From Thiobacillus sp. (GTDB lineage Bacteria > Pseudomonadota > Gammaproteobacteria > Burkholderiales > Thiobacillaceae), in the NCBI RefSeq assembly GCF_030696885.1, contig NZ_JAUYRI010000023.1, positions 1 through 37,010 of the forward strand: a stretch of 37,010 bases of DNA. The letters run 5' to 3'. Below the pieces are notes generated by a model. That model made no database searches. It saw only the letters and a program-made list of their open reading frames with translations, and was not told the DNA's origin. Of this stretch, positions 25,676 through 34,692 are shown piece after piece. The position numbers and the translations under genes were made by a program. Position 1 is the first letter of the stretch, and every line of letters begins with the position of its first letter.

Positions 25676-28120
25676 ATGCCGACTGCTTCCCTGTCTCCCG
25701 CTGAGCTGCGCCTGACCCTCGACCCTGCGTCATTGGGGTTTGCGGATACGTCCGAACTGATCGGGGAACCGTTGCCATGGATCGGGCAGGTGCGCGCCGA
25801 GGCGGCCGCGCGCTTCGGGCTCGGCATGGACGCGCCCAATTACAACCTGTTCGTGCTGGGCGAAGTCGGCAGCGGCCGTTCTTCGCTGCTCAAACAGGCG
25901 ATGCACGAGGTGGCGGCGACAAAACGGGTGCCGCCCGACCTCTGCTACCTGCACAACTTCGACGCACCCGAGCGGCCGCTGGCGCTCCGGCTGCCGGCCG
26001 GCGAGGGGCGGCTGCTGCGGCAGTCGCTGGCGCAGGCGGTGAAGACGCTGCAGGGCGAAATTCCGCAGCGACTGGAAGGCCAGGACTTCAAGGCCGAGAG
26101 CGAGCGCATCGAACAGGCCTGGAAGCACGAGGTGGCGCGGCACTATGCCGAGCTGACCGCGTTTGCCGAGGCACGCAGTTTTTCGCTGCATCGCGAAGCC
26201 GGTCGCATGCTGTTCACGCTCACCGGCAAGAAGGGGCTGGCGCTGACCGAGGACGAGGTGCTGGCGCTGCCGAAGGCGCGGCGCGCCGCAGTCGAGCAGG
26301 CCGAGCAGGAGCTGCGCGCCGAGATCACCCGCTATATCGAGAAGACCCAGCCGCTCGAACGCGCGATGAACGAGGCGCTGGCCGCGTTGCGGCGGCAGGT
26401 GGTGAAGCCGCTGGTCGAGCGCGAACTGCAGGCGATCCGCGCCGGACTGAAGAAGCAGATCAAGGACGCCGCCAAGCTCAACGCCTGGCTCGACGCGCTG
26501 GAACAAGACGTGCTCGACAACGTGGAACTGTTCAGCGGCAGCGAGGACGACGAGGAACGACTGGCGGCGCTGCATTTCGCGCTGGCGCGCTACCGCGTCA
26601 ACCTGGTGGTCGACAACGGCGGGCTTGCCGGCGCGCCGGTGATCGTCGAGGACAACCCCTTGTTCCGCTCGCTGTTCGGCAGTATCGAATATCAGGCCGA
26701 GAGCGACGTGCTGATGACCGACTTCTCGCGCATCCGTGCCGGCAGCCTGCTGCAGGCGCACGGCGGCTTTCTGATGCTGCACCTGCGCGACGTGCTGGCC
26801 GATGCGCTGGTGTGGGAGAAGCTGCGGCGTTTTCTGCGCAGCGGACGGCTGCAGATCGAGGAGCCCGGCGTGTCGTTCTCGCCGATCGCTGCGGTGTCGC
26901 TGGCGCCGGAAGCGGTCGACGTCGAGGTGAAGATCGTGCTGATCGGTTCGCGCGAACAGTACTACGAGCTGCAGGATGCGGCGCCCGAATTCGCCCGCCA
27001 CTTTCGCGCCAAGATCGACTTTGCCGACAGCTTTATCGCCAGCGCCGACACCCGGCGCGCGTCGGCGATCTTCGTCGCCCACACCTGCCGCGAACATGGT
27101 CTGCCGCATTTCTCGGCGGCGGCGGTGGCACGCCTGATCGAGGAATCGCACCGCGAGGCCGCCGACCAGACGCGCGAGAGCGCGATTTTTGCCCGCACCG
27201 AGGCGCTGGTGATGGAAAGCGCGGCGATCTGCCGTGCGCGTGGGCCGGGCCTGGTGACGGCGGCCGACGTCGAGACGGCGCTGGCCGCGCATGCCGCCCG
27301 GCACGATTATCCCGAGCAGCGCCTGCGCGAGGAAATCGCCGAGGGCGATATCCTGATCGAATGCACCGGCGCACGGGTGGGACAGCTCAACGGGCTGACC
27401 CAGATCGACCTCGGCGACGCCCGCTTCGGTCTGCCGGTGCGGCTGTCCGCGCGCACCTATGCCGGCGAGGACGGCCTGCTCAACATCGAACGCGAGGTCG
27501 AGCTGTCCGGCCCGATCCACGACAAGGGCGTGTTCATCCTGCAGAACTACCTGGCGGCGCTGTTCGCGCATCTGGCGCCGCTGTCGCTCAATGCCTCGAT
27601 CGTGTTCGAGCAGCAATATCACGGCGTGGAAGGTGATTCCGCCTCGTGCGCCGAACTCTATGCGCTGCTGTCGGCGCTGTCCGGCCTGCCGCTCGCGCAG
27701 GGCATCGCGGTCACCGGCGCGGTCAATCAGCACGGCGACGTGCTGCCGGTGGGCGGCATCAACGAAAAAATCGAGGGCTGGTTCCGCGTCTGCGAGACCG
27801 CCGGGCTGGACGGCAGCCAGGGCGTGCTGATTCCGACCCGCAACCGCCGCCACCTGATGCTGGCGCCGCACGTGGTCGCGGCGGTGGAGGCAGGGCGCTT
27901 CCACATCCATGCCGCCGACCACGTGGACGCCGGCATGGAACTGTTGACCGGCATGGCGGCGGGCGCGCTCAACGCGGCCGGGCACTACCCGCACGACAGC
28001 GTGCTGGGGCACGCGCAGGAGACGCTGCTGGCCTACCGCCGTGCCGTCCTGCAACAGGATCACCCGAAGCCGGCTCGCCGGCATTTTCTGCGTACCGGCG
28101 AGCATCCGCGGCGGCGCTAG
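25676..28120 (+). CDS. LonH/YcbZ-like ATP-dependent protease
   Basis: An 814-aa protein. The N-terminal AAA-type domain (Lon-like ATP-binding) has a Walker A-like GEVGSGRSS at 62-70, where the usual Lys is Arg68. A long charged helical insertion (about 130-310) follows. Next come the second ATPase half (GGFLMLHLRDVL, AKIDFADSF) and the C-terminal Lon protease domain with the Ser-Lys dyad S655 (EGDSAS) and K698 (GGINEKIEGW). Length and order fit the AAA_32-type Lon group (E. coli LonH is shorter). It degrades unknown cytoplasmic targets. The ATG at 25676 fits the homology; upstream in-frame ATG overlaps the previous gene. Confidence 0.88.
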   Translation: MPTASLSPAELRLTLDPASLGFADTSELIGEPLPWIGQVRAEAAARFGLGMDAPNYNLFVLGEVGSGRSSLLKQAMHEVAATKRVPPDLCYLHNFDAPERPLALRLPAGEGRLLRQSLAQAVKTLQGEIPQRLEGQDFKAESERIEQAWKHEVARHYAELTAFAEARSFSLHREAGRMLFTLTGKKGLALTEDEVLALPKARRAAVEQAEQELRAEITRYIEKTQPLERAMNEALAALRRQVVKPLVERELQAIRAGLKKQIKDAAKLNAWLDALEQDVLDNVELFSGSEDDEERLAALHFALARYRVNLVVDNGGLAGAPVIVEDNPLFRSLFGSIEYQAESDVLMTDFSRIRAGSLLQAHGGFLMLHLRDVLADALVWEKLRRFLRSGRLQIEEPGVSFSPIAAVSLAPEAVDVEVKIVLIGSREQYYELQDAAPEFARHFRAKIDFADSFIASADTRRASAIFVAHTCREHGLPHFSAAAVARLIEESHREAADQTRESAIFARTEALVMESAAICRARGPGLVTAADVETALAAHAARHDYPEQRLREEIAEGDILIECTGARVGQLNGLTQIDLGDARFGLPVRLSARTYAGEDGLLNIEREVELSGPIHDKGVFILQNYLAALFAHLAPLSLNASIVFEQQYHGVEGDSASCAELYALLSALSGLPLAQGIAVTGAVNQHGDVLPVGGINEKIEGWFRVCETAGLDGSQGVLIPTRNRRHLMLAPHVVAAVEAGRFHIHAADHVDAGMELLTGMAAGALNAAGHYPHDSVLGHAQETLLAYRRAVLQQDHPKPARRHFLRTGEHPRRR

Positions 28121-28186
28121 CGCGTCAGCGGGCGGCCGGTGCTGGTCTATAGTGGAAGCTGACCGACCGTTTGCAAGGAGACGATC

Positions 28187-28669
28187 ATGAACCCAATGCA
28201 TCGCATGGAGCGATTTCTCGATCAGCACATGATTCCGTTCGAGATCGTGTCGCATCCGCATTCCCACACCAGTGCCGAAACCGCCCGCGCGGCGGGCCTG
28301 CCGCCCGGCCGCCTGGTCAAGGGCGTACTGCTGGATGGCACCGACTGCCAGATGGTGGCGATGATCCCCGCCGACCAGGAAGTCCATCTCGGCAAGCTGG
28401 GGCTTGATCACGGCGTCGAGTTCAGCCTGGCCGACGAGGAAAGCGTGAGCCGCCTGTTCAGCGAATGCGCGCCCGGCGTGGTCCCCGGCCTGCCCAATGC
28501 CTGGGGGGTGGAAATGGTGTGGGATGACGATTTGATGACGCAACCAGATGTCTATCTGGAAGCCGGCGACCACGAGCGTCTGCTGCGCATCGAAACCCGC
28601 TTTCTGCGCGAAGCCTTCGGCGACGCGCCGCACTGTCATTTCTGCCAGCCGCGCATGCACACGCACTGA
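28187..28669 (+). CDS. YbaK/EbsC-family deacylase-like protein
   Basis: A 160-aa protein of the YbaK/ProX aminoacyl-tRNA deacylase fold: HSHTSAETARAAGLPPGRLVKGVLL with the conserved Lys of the family, MVAMIPADQEVHLGKLG, and CAPGVVPGLPNAWG in place of the usual GG.SP loop. A C-terminal extension ends in CHFCQPRMHTH, a possible metal-binding tail (CxxC plus His). YbaK proteins clear mischarged tRNA; the altered loop and tail make the activity here uncertain. AAGGAGA upstream of the ATG at 28187 is a strong ribosome site. Confidence 0.85.
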   Translation: MNPMHRMERFLDQHMIPFEIVSHPHSHTSAETARAAGLPPGRLVKGVLLDGTDCQMVAMIPADQEVHLGKLGLDHGVEFSLADEESVSRLFSECAPGVVPGLPNAWGVEMVWDDDLMTQPDVYLEAGDHERLLRIETRFLREAFGDAPHCHFCQPRMHTH

Positions 28670-28795
28670 CCCGCGCCCGCTCCTGCAGGCGGGTCGGTCG
28701 GGCCGGGATTTGATTCGGCGCAGGATTCGATTAGGCTAGGCGTTCTGCGCTCCAGCCGGGGCGAACGATCGATCGCCTGACGGGTCCCACCTGCC

Positions 28796-29326
28796 GTGAA
28801 CGCCAACGAAAACGACACCTCATACAATCCGCATCGCGCAATGGGCCGTGGCATGGCCTGGGTTGCCAGCCTGCTGCTGCTGGGCCTGCTCTACCTGTTT
28901 TTTGAAGGCAGCCTGCAGGCGCGCGACCATCCCAATCGCCAGTTGCAGATCGCGCCCGGCACCGAGTTGACGCTCAAGCGCAACCGGGCTGGCCACTACG
29001 TGTTTCCCGGCACCATCAATGGCGAGGCCGTCACTTTTCTGCTCGATACCGGCGCCACCCTGGTGTCGGTGCCGGCGCACCTCGGTTCCGGACTGGGGCT
29101 GAAAGCGGGCGCGCCGATGCCGGCGATCACCGCCAACGGCACCGTGATGACGCGGGCGACCCGGATCGACACGCTGGCATTCGGGCCGTTCGAAATCGCC
29201 GGCGTGCATGCCAGCCTCAATCCCGGCATGGGGGGTGATCAGGTCCTGCTGGGCATGAGCGTGCTGAAACATCTGGAATTTACCCAGCGTGGAGACACCC
29301 TGATCCTGCGTGCGTTAGGGAGCTGA
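28796..29326 (+). CDS. Membrane-anchored retropepsin-like aspartic protease
   Basis: A 176-aa protein with one N-terminal membrane helix (about 20-37) and a retropepsin-like domain: LTLKRNRAGHYVFPGTING, then the active site FLLDTGATLVSVP (D84), and LLGMSVLKHLEF near the end. It fits the clan AA bacterial family defined by TIGR02281. The single Asp per chain means it would work as a dimer, with the domain in the periplasm. The start is GTG at 28796; an ATG at 28841 just before the helix is an alternative since neither has a good ribosome site. Confidence 0.83.
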   Translation: MNANENDTSYNPHRAMGRGMAWVASLLLLGLLYLFFEGSLQARDHPNRQLQIAPGTELTLKRNRAGHYVFPGTINGEAVTFLLDTGATLVSVPAHLGSGLGLKAGAPMPAITANGTVMTRATRIDTLAFGPFEIAGVHASLNPGMGGDQVLLGMSVLKHLEFTQRGDTLILRALGS

Positions 29327-29483
29327 TCGAAAAAAGCGCTTGGTCATCCAGATTTTCTGTGATATCAATGCAGCATCTGTTGGATTCAAGCTCTAAATTG
29401 CCGTACCTCTGGTAAGCGTTTTCCTTGAAATTCGATCGATAGGGCATGTCGCCCAATTTTTTTAGATAGATAGGAAACAAAAG
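29327..29483 (+). promoter_or_regulatory. Leader region of the cold-shock gene
   Basis: A 157-bp AT-richer stretch lies between the protease stop and the cold-shock start. It probably carries the promoter and a long 5' leader, as cspA-type mRNAs do; the AGGAAA ribosome site is at its end. The promoter boxes are not clear enough to place. Confidence 0.4.
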
Positions 29484-29690
29484 ATGGAAACGGGTACTGT
29501 TAAGTGGTTCAACGATGCAAAAGGTTTTGGTTTCATCACCCCGGATAACGGCGGCGAAGATCTGTTTGCACACTTCTCTGCAATCAACTCCAGCGGCTTC
29601 AAGTCCCTGCAGGAAAACCAGAAGGTCAGCTTCGAAGTGACCACTGGCCCCAAGGGCAAGCAAGCTTCCAACATCCAGGTCGTGTCGTAA
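29484..29690 (+). CDS. Cold-shock protein (CspA family)
   Basis: A 68-aa protein that is a single cold-shock domain: [16 protein letters not shown] with RNP1 (KGFGFIT), DLFAHFSAI with RNP2 (the usual VFVH is LFAH), and the C-terminal [19 protein letters not shown]. It binds single-stranded RNA or DNA and melts RNA structure. A long leader precedes it and a strong terminator follows at once, so it is a one-gene unit. Confidence 0.97.
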   Translation: METGTVKWFNDAKGFGFITPDNGGEDLFAHFSAINSSGFKSLQENQKVSFEVTTGPKGKQASNIQVVS

Positions 29691-29710
29691 TTTCTCCGAC
29701 CTGATGTGAG

Positions 29711-29736
29711 AAAAACCCCGGCTTGCCGGGGTTTTT
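29711..29736 (+). terminator. Rho-independent terminator of the cold-shock gene
   Basis: AAAAACCCCGG, a CTTG loop, then CCGGGG followed by eight T form a textbook terminator (11-bp stem, T-tract) 21 bp after the stop codon. Confidence 0.95.
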
Positions 29737-29760
29737 TTTGTCTGTAAATTTTGAGTACGC

Positions 29761-30309
29761 ATGCCCATGGCGCTTAAAGCCACCATCTACAAAGCCGATC
29801 TGCAGATAGCCGACATGGACCGCCATGTCTACGGCGACCACGCGCTGACCATCGCGCGCCACCCCTCCGAAACCGACGAACGCATGATGGCGCGGGTGCT
29901 GGCCTATGCGCTGTACGCCCAGGATGGCATCGCCTTCACCAAGGGCCTGTTCGACGTCGACGAGCCGGAAGTGTGGGTGAAGAACCTGGCCGGCGAGATC
30001 ACCCTGTGGATCGACCTCGGCCAGCCGGACGATGCGCGCATCCGCCGCGCCTGCGGCCGCGCCGACCAGGTCGTGGTGCTGTGCTACAGCAGCGGCTGCG
30101 AGGTGTGGTGGAAGCAGATCGCCAGCAAGCTCACCCGTTTTGACAACCTGACTGTGCTGCAACTGCCCGCCGACACCACTCAGGCATTGGCGGCGCTGGC
30201 TGAGCGCAGCATGCGCCTGCAGTGCATGGTGCAGGACGGCGAAATCTGGATCAGAACGGATACGCAGAGCGTGCCGGTAAAGCTGGTTTCCCTGCTCCCG
30301 GCCGCCTGA
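29761..30309 (+). CDS. yaeQ: YaeQ family protein
   Basis: A 182-aa protein matching YaeQ along its length: MALKATIYKADLQIADMDRH, HPSETDERMMARVLAYALYA, EPEVWVKNLAGEITLWIDLG and VVLCYSSGCEVWW. The fold is PD-(D/E)XK nuclease-like, with the E-x-W-V-K region near the usual active site; the cellular role is not settled. Two in-frame ATG codons (29761 and 29767) are possible; the second gives the usual MALK start. It lies directly after the cold-shock terminator. Confidence 0.92.
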   Translation: MPMALKATIYKADLQIADMDRHVYGDHALTIARHPSETDERMMARVLAYALYAQDGIAFTKGLFDVDEPEVWVKNLAGEITLWIDLGQPDDARIRRACGRADQVVVLCYSSGCEVWWKQIASKLTRFDNLTVLQLPADTTQALAALAERSMRLQCMVQDGEIWIRTDTQSVPVKLVSLLPAA

Positions 30310-30310
30310 G

Positions 30311-30865
30311 TCATTTGGCCGGCGGGCAGTTCCGGGTACAGACTGTTTCGCTCACCCGCTGGCCGCCGCAACCGACGAAACAGCTGTCGTAGGCGGGCAG
30401 GCAGCCGCAGTCTTCCTGACAGTTCGACTTCACCAGATGCGCCCGCACACCTTCGCGCGTCGGCATCACCGGCTCGCGGTAGGGCGGCGGAAACACCGGA
30501 AACGGCTGCATCCAGTACGGATGGTGGAAGGACGGGCCGTACCACCAGTTGAGCTGCATTTGCAGCTCGTAGTGGCGCAAGGCCGCCGCATAGTGCCTGA
30601 GTTCGAGTGCGTACTGCTGCAGCGCCTCGGTATAGCGTGCCTCCACCTGCGGTTCGATCGCGGCCGAACAGGCCTGGTAGCGGGCCTGACAATCCGTCTG
30701 GCAGGCGATTTTCTGGGTTTCGCACCCCGCCACGCAGGCGCGGCCCTGCGCATCGGCCGGCGGGATCAGGCGGACCGTCGTCTGGTATTGCGGCGTGGCG
30801 CAGCCCGCCACCACGGCGGTCAGGGCCAGCACGGCGAAGAAACGGGTCAGGGAGGGCAGGCGCAT
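30311..30865 (-). CDS. Lipoprotein with repeated CX3C pairs
   Basis: A 184-aa protein with a lipoprotein signal: hydrophobic FFAVLALTAVVAGC, lipobox ending at C22. The mature part has C44-x3-C48-x6-C55-x3-C59-x6-C66, a central Tyr/Pro/His-rich part (WWYGPSFHHPYWMQPFPVF), and a C-terminal cluster of CX3C pairs (CQEDCGC, CFVGC, CTRNC). Regular CX3C spacing suggests helices joined by disulfides, or metal binding, at the outer membrane. I do not recognise the family. The ATG at 30865 is chosen for the signal peptide. It converges with yaeQ. Confidence 0.78.
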   Translation of the reverse strand: MRLPSLTRFFAVLALTAVVAGCATPQYQTTVRLIPPADAQGRACVAGCETQKIACQTDCQARYQACSAAIEPQVEARYTEALQQYALELRHYAAALRHYELQMQLNWWYGPSFHHPYWMQPFPVFPPPYREPVMPTREGVRAHLVKSNCQEDCGCLPAYDSCFVGCGGQRVSETVCTRNCPPAK

Positions 30866-30882
30866 CGGGCAATCCGGTAACA

Positions 30883-30899
30883 ATGCTTGCGTGAAGCAT
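30883..30899 (-). terminator. Small hairpin after the methyltransferase gene
   Basis: ATGCTT, a GCGTG loop and AAGCAT form a 6-bp stem 8 bp past the methyltransferase stop, with a short T-rich end on the minus strand. It is a weak terminator candidate and also overlaps the leader of the lipoprotein gene. Confidence 0.3.
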
Positions 30900-30907
30900 A
30901 GGCATTA

Positions 30908-31783
30908 TTAGGGAGTCAGAAAGCGCCCTTCGAGTTCCTGCAGATTCAGTTCCTGCAGGATCTGCTGCAGGCGTTCGCGTGCGTTGCGGCGCGGCGCGTC
31001 GGTGCGGGTGGCGACGATCAGTTCGTTCTTCAGCGAATGCTCCCAGCCCACCAGTTCGGTGACGGTGACCTGGTAGCCGTGCGCTTCCAGCTGCAGGCAG
31101 CGCAGCACGTTGGTGAGCTGGCTGCCGAATTCTCGGGTGTGGATCGGGTGGCGCCAGATTTCGGACAGCGGGGTTTTGCCGAAGGATTCGTTCTTGTGTT
31201 TTCTCAGCACGGCGGCGACTTCGGCCTGGCAACACGGCACCAGCACGATGTGGCGCGCCTGTTTGGCGAGTGCGAACTGGATGGCGTCGTCGGTCGCGGT
31301 GTTGCAGGCATGCAGCGCGGTGACGATGTCGATGGTGGCGGGGAGCTGTTCCGAGCCGATCGACTCGGCCACCGTCACGTTGAGGAAGGACATGCGCGGA
31401 AAGTCCAGCCGCGCCGCCAGTTCGCGCGACTTTTCCACCAGCTCGTCGCGCGTCTCGATGCCGTAGATGTGGGCGCCGGGTCGTTCCTTAAGATACAGGT
31501 CATAGAGGATGAAGCCCAAGTAGGACTTGCCGGCGCCGTGGTCGGCCAACGTCAGCGTGTCCTGCCGGCCCAGCACCTCGTCGAGCAGCGGCTCGATGAA
31601 CTGGCACAGGTGGTAGACCTGCTTCAGCTTGCGGCGGCTGTCCTGGTTGAGCTTGCCGTCGCGCGTCAGGATGTGCAGTTCCTTCAGCAATTCGATCGAC
31701 TGGCCGGGGCGCAGCACCTCGGCCAACGGGTCGGTGAAAACCGTTTTTGGTGCAGTCGCGGCAGAGGAGAGGCGGCGTTTCAT
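30908..31783 (-). CDS. SAM-dependent methyltransferase (Methyltransf_32-like)
   Basis: A 291-aa class I methyltransferase. The SAM-binding motif is LADHGAGKSYLGF, the acidic end of strand 2 is YGIETRDELV, and a motif IDIVTALHACNTATDDAI followed by VLVPCCQ is typical of the Methyltransf_32 (PF13679-like) group, whose substrates are often RNA or unknown. The ATG at 31783 is the start supported by homology; a longer frame upstream would overlap the divergent trhO. GAGGAGAGG upstream is a fair ribosome site. Confidence 0.82.
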   Translation of the reverse strand: MKRRLSSAATAPKTVFTDPLAEVLRPGQSIELLKELHILTRDGKLNQDSRRKLKQVYHLCQFIEPLLDEVLGRQDTLTLADHGAGKSYLGFILYDLYLKERPGAHIYGIETRDELVEKSRELAARLDFPRMSFLNVTVAESIGSEQLPATIDIVTALHACNTATDDAIQFALAKQARHIVLVPCCQAEVAAVLRKHKNESFGKTPLSEIWRHPIHTREFGSQLTNVLRCLQLEAHGYQVTVTELVGWEHSLKNELIVATRTDAPRRNARERLQQILQELNLQELEGRFLTP

Positions 31784-31880
31784 GGTCAGGACAGAGCAGG
31801 GGGAAGGCCAAAGGGTATCAAAACCCCCGACAGGGCAGTACCGCTTCGTATAATGCCGGCTTGCTGAAGAGGTTTTTGCC

Positions 31881-32627
31881 GTGTCCGTCGTCAATATTTC
31901 CTGCTACAAATTTGTTTCTCTCGCCGATCGCGAGACGCTCAAGGTCGATCTCACCGCGCGCTGCCAGGCGCTGGGTTTGCTGGGTACCATCCTGCTCGCG
32001 CCGGAAGGCATCAATGTATTCCTCGCGGGGTCGCGCGCGGCGATCGACGCCATCGTCGCCCACCTGCGCGCCGATCCGCGCTTTGCCGATCTCGCGCCGA
32101 AGGAGAGCCTGTCGGCCGAGCCGCCGTTCAAAAGAATGCGGGTGCGGCTGAAAAAGGAAATCATCACCATGAAGCACCCGCTGATCCGGCCGGAAGCGGG
32201 GCGCGCGCCTTCGGTGGCCGCGGCTACGCTGAAGCAGTGGCTGGATCGCGGCTGCGACGACGCCGGCCGCCCGGTGGTGATGCTCGATACGCGCAATGAT
32301 TACGAAGTGGAAGCGGGCAGCTTCGACAATGCCGTCGATTACCACATCGGCGTATTCAGCGAATTCCCCCCGCAGATCGCCCAACACCGCGACGACTTCG
32401 CCGGCAAGACCGTGGTGTCGTTCTGCACCGGCGGCATCCGCTGTGAAAAGGCCGCCATCCACATGAAGGCCATCGGCATCGAACACGTCTACCAGCTCGA
32501 AGGCGGCATTCTCAAATACTTCGAGGACGTCGGCGGTGCCCACTACCACGGTGATTGCTTCGTGTTCGACGAGCGCGAGGCGGTGAGCGCCGACCTGCAG
32601 CCGGCGTCCGGGCGAATCCACCGCTAA
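31881..32627 (+). CDS. trhO: tRNA uridine(34) hydroxylase, rhodanese type (TrhO)
   Basis: A 248-aa protein. The N-terminal acylphosphatase-like half has [25 protein letters not shown] and [14 protein letters not shown]. The rhodanese domain follows with [21 protein letters not shown] and the active-site loop [13 protein letters not shown] (C182, C188). It lacks most of the Cys-rich C-terminal tail of the 350-aa E. coli protein. TrhO hydroxylates U34 of certain tRNAs from prephenate-derived oxygen chemistry. The start is GTG at 31881. It is divergent from the methyltransferase and followed after 19 bp by the ZIP gene. Confidence 0.92.
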   Translation: MSVVNISCYKFVSLADRETLKVDLTARCQALGLLGTILLAPEGINVFLAGSRAAIDAIVAHLRADPRFADLAPKESLSAEPPFKRMRVRLKKEIITMKHPLIRPEAGRAPSVAAATLKQWLDRGCDDAGRPVVMLDTRNDYEVEAGSFDNAVDYHIGVFSEFPPQIAQHRDDFAGKTVVSFCTGGIRCEKAAIHMKAIGIEHVYQLEGGILKYFEDVGGAHYHGDCFVFDEREAVSADLQPASGRIHR

Positions 32628-32646
32628 GTCGAACGAGCAGGGCGCC

Positions 32647-33369
32647 ATGAACGAAATCGCCGCGATCCTGCTCTTCACCCTCGCCGCCGGCGCCTGCATC
32701 CCGCTGGGCGGTTTCATCGCCAGTTTCGAGCACATTCATTCACGCTGGCTGGAGCAGGAATTGCGGCATTCCGTCATCGCGCTCGGCGGCGGCATCCTGC
32801 TCGGCGCGGTCGCGATCGTGCTGGTGCCGGAAGGCATTGCGAGCATGAATGGGTCGATGCTCGCTATCCCGCTCGTTCTGGGCGGCGGCCTGACGTTTTT
32901 CGTGATCGAGCGCGCACTCGGCCTGCATCGGCACGAGTCGCCGCAGGTCATGGGCATGCTGCTGGACTATGTGCCCGAGGCCATTGCCATTGGCGGCCTG
33001 ATCTCACTCGGCTCGCCCGCCGCTCCGCTGCTGGCCCTGCTGATCGGCCTGCAGAACCTGCCCGAAGGCTTCAATGCCTTTCGCGAACTGCATGCGACGG
33101 GGCAACGCAGCGCACGCCGTACCCTACTCATCATGGTGTCGCTGGTCGCCATCGGCCCGATCGCCGGTCTTGGCGGCTACTACCTGCTGGCAGATTTTCC
33201 CGCGGCGCTCGGTGCCATCATGCTCTTCGCCTCCGGCGGTCTTCTCTACCTCATCTTCCAGGACATCGCCCCGCAGTCGCGCCTCAACCGCCACTGGGCG
33301 CCACCGCTCGGCGCGGTAATTGGCTTCAGCGTGGCGTTGTTCGGGGATATGGTGATGCGGGGCGGGTGA
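32647..33369 (+). CDS. ZIP family metal transporter
   Basis: A 240-aa membrane protein with about eight hydrophobic helices. It has the ZIP metal-path motifs LLDYVPEAIAIGG and GLQNLPEGFNAF in helices 4 and 5 region (HNxPEG type, with Gln for His). It would import zinc or another divalent metal. It lies 19 bp after trhO and is probably cotranscribed with it. After it, 33370-33635 (266 bp) has no gene I can support. Confidence 0.85.
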   Translation: MNEIAAILLFTLAAGACIPLGGFIASFEHIHSRWLEQELRHSVIALGGGILLGAVAIVLVPEGIASMNGSMLAIPLVLGGGLTFFVIERALGLHRHESPQVMGMLLDYVPEAIAIGGLISLGSPAAPLLALLIGLQNLPEGFNAFRELHATGQRSARRTLLIMVSLVAIGPIAGLGGYYLLADFPAALGAIMLFASGGLLYLIFQDIAPQSRLNRHWAPPLGAVIGFSVALFGDMVMRGG

Positions 33370-33635
33370 TTTGCTGCGTTGTTTCGATTGGCAGCGTTAG
33401 GGGCAGCAGGCGGCCAAGAGCGGAAGTAAGGTTGAGACACCCGACTGCCTCATGTTCGGCCTGAACTGTCACTGAGAGCTCGCAACTGGGGGGCTGCTCC
33501 TTTTCGTGTGGCAGCCGTTCAACCATTGCCTCCCTTTCAATCAATCCTTATATGGCTTCGGCAGGTTCACGATTGCGCGCTCTATTGCATTGAGCCCTCA
33601 AGTCGCGCGTTAATGCATGGTAGGGTGAACACTGA

Positions 33636-34691
33636 ATGAAAATGAACGCACGAAAACTTTTTCTCGCGGCGCTGGCCATAATTGTGCTGGCTGCGGCGGG
33701 TTACTGGCTGCTGGCGCCGCGAGAAAAGGAAGTGACCACCTTCGTTGTAAAGACGGTGCCCGCCGAACGGATTCTGGCGGTCAATGGACGGATCAGGCCA
33801 AGGCTCCAGGTGGATATCCGCCCAACGCTGGGCGGTGAGCTTGTCGCCTTGCCCTTCGATGTCGGCGACCGGGTGGAGGCGGGGCAAATTCTCGCGCGGA
33901 TCGATGACGCGCCGGAAACGGCGGCGATTGCCGAGGCCGAAGCATCGGTACAGACGCAGCAAGCAACGCTTGCCCAGGCACGGCGCGAACTCGCCCGTTT
34001 CGAGGCGCTGAGTCAGTACGCAATCAGGCGTGATGTCGAGCAACGACGCCTTGCGGTGGTTGAAGGGGAGCGGGAACTGAGCCGCCGTCGCGCCAGCTTG
34101 ATGCATGCGCGCGAATTGCGCGACCGCCGGGTCCTGCGCGCACCCTTTGCAGGCGTGATCCTTGAACGCCCCGTCGATCCCGGCCAGACAGTGGGTCTCG
34201 AAAGTGTCATCTATCGCCTGGCCGATCTTTCAAGTCCGGAAGTCACGATCGAGGTTGACGAGATCTATGCCGCGGAAATCCGCCCGGGAATCGAGGCAAT
34301 GGTCAGCTTGCCGGGGCAAGACCGTCAGTTGAGGGCGAAAGTGCTGCATGTCGAACCCCGCGTCGATCCGGCCACGGGTGCGCGCGATGTTCGCTTGGGC
34401 CTGGTTGATGCGGCGATCGATGCGCCTTCAGGCCTAACCGTTACGGTCAATCTGGTCATCGAAAAGCGGGATCGCGCCATCAGCGTGCCCCGAAACGCCA
34501 TCGTCCAGTCCGGTAGCACAGCCAAGGTCAGGGTTGTCGGCGACGATGATGTCGTGATCGAGCGCCCGATCAGTTTCGTCGATTGGCCTGCTGAAGAGGT
34601 GATCGTCACCAGCGGAATCAAGCCCGGCGAGCGCATCCTTACCGATCCCGATTCGGCGCAGCCGGGTGAAAAGATCCGGAGGGCGGAATAG
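33636..34691 (+). CDS. Periplasmic adaptor (membrane-fusion protein, HlyD/MacA type)
   Basis: A 351-aa protein with one N-terminal membrane helix (FLAALAIIVLAAAGYWLLA), a biotinyl-lipoyl-like half (LPFDVGDRVEAGQILARID), a helical hairpin with Gln/Ala/Arg-rich heptads (about 92-160), the second lipoyl half (RRVLRAPFAGVILERPVDPGQTV), and a beta-barrel domain. It links an inner-membrane transporter to an outer-membrane partner. First gene of the cassette; the permease start lies 2 bp past its stop. The ribosome site is weak, and an ATG at 33642 is also possible. Confidence 0.92.
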   Translation: MKMNARKLFLAALAIIVLAAAGYWLLAPREKEVTTFVVKTVPAERILAVNGRIRPRLQVDIRPTLGGELVALPFDVGDRVEAGQILARIDDAPETAAIAEAEASVQTQQATLAQARRELARFEALSQYAIRRDVEQRRLAVVEGERELSRRRASLMHARELRDRRVLRAPFAGVILERPVDPGQTVGLESVIYRLADLSSPEVTIEVDEIYAAEIRPGIEAMVSLPGQDRQLRAKVLHVEPRVDPATGARDVRLGLVDAAIDAPSGLTVTVNLVIEKRDRAISVPRNAIVQSGSTAKVRVVGDDDVVIERPISFVDWPAEEVIVTSGIKPGERILTDPDSAQPGEKIRRAE

Positions 34692-34692
34692 G

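Noticed and set aside
25730..28666. A very long open frame on the minus strand across the Lon-like and YbaK-like genes
   Set aside because: It is an antisense shadow of two well-supported genes in GC-rich DNA, with no recognisable domain and low-complexity His/Gln/Arg content.
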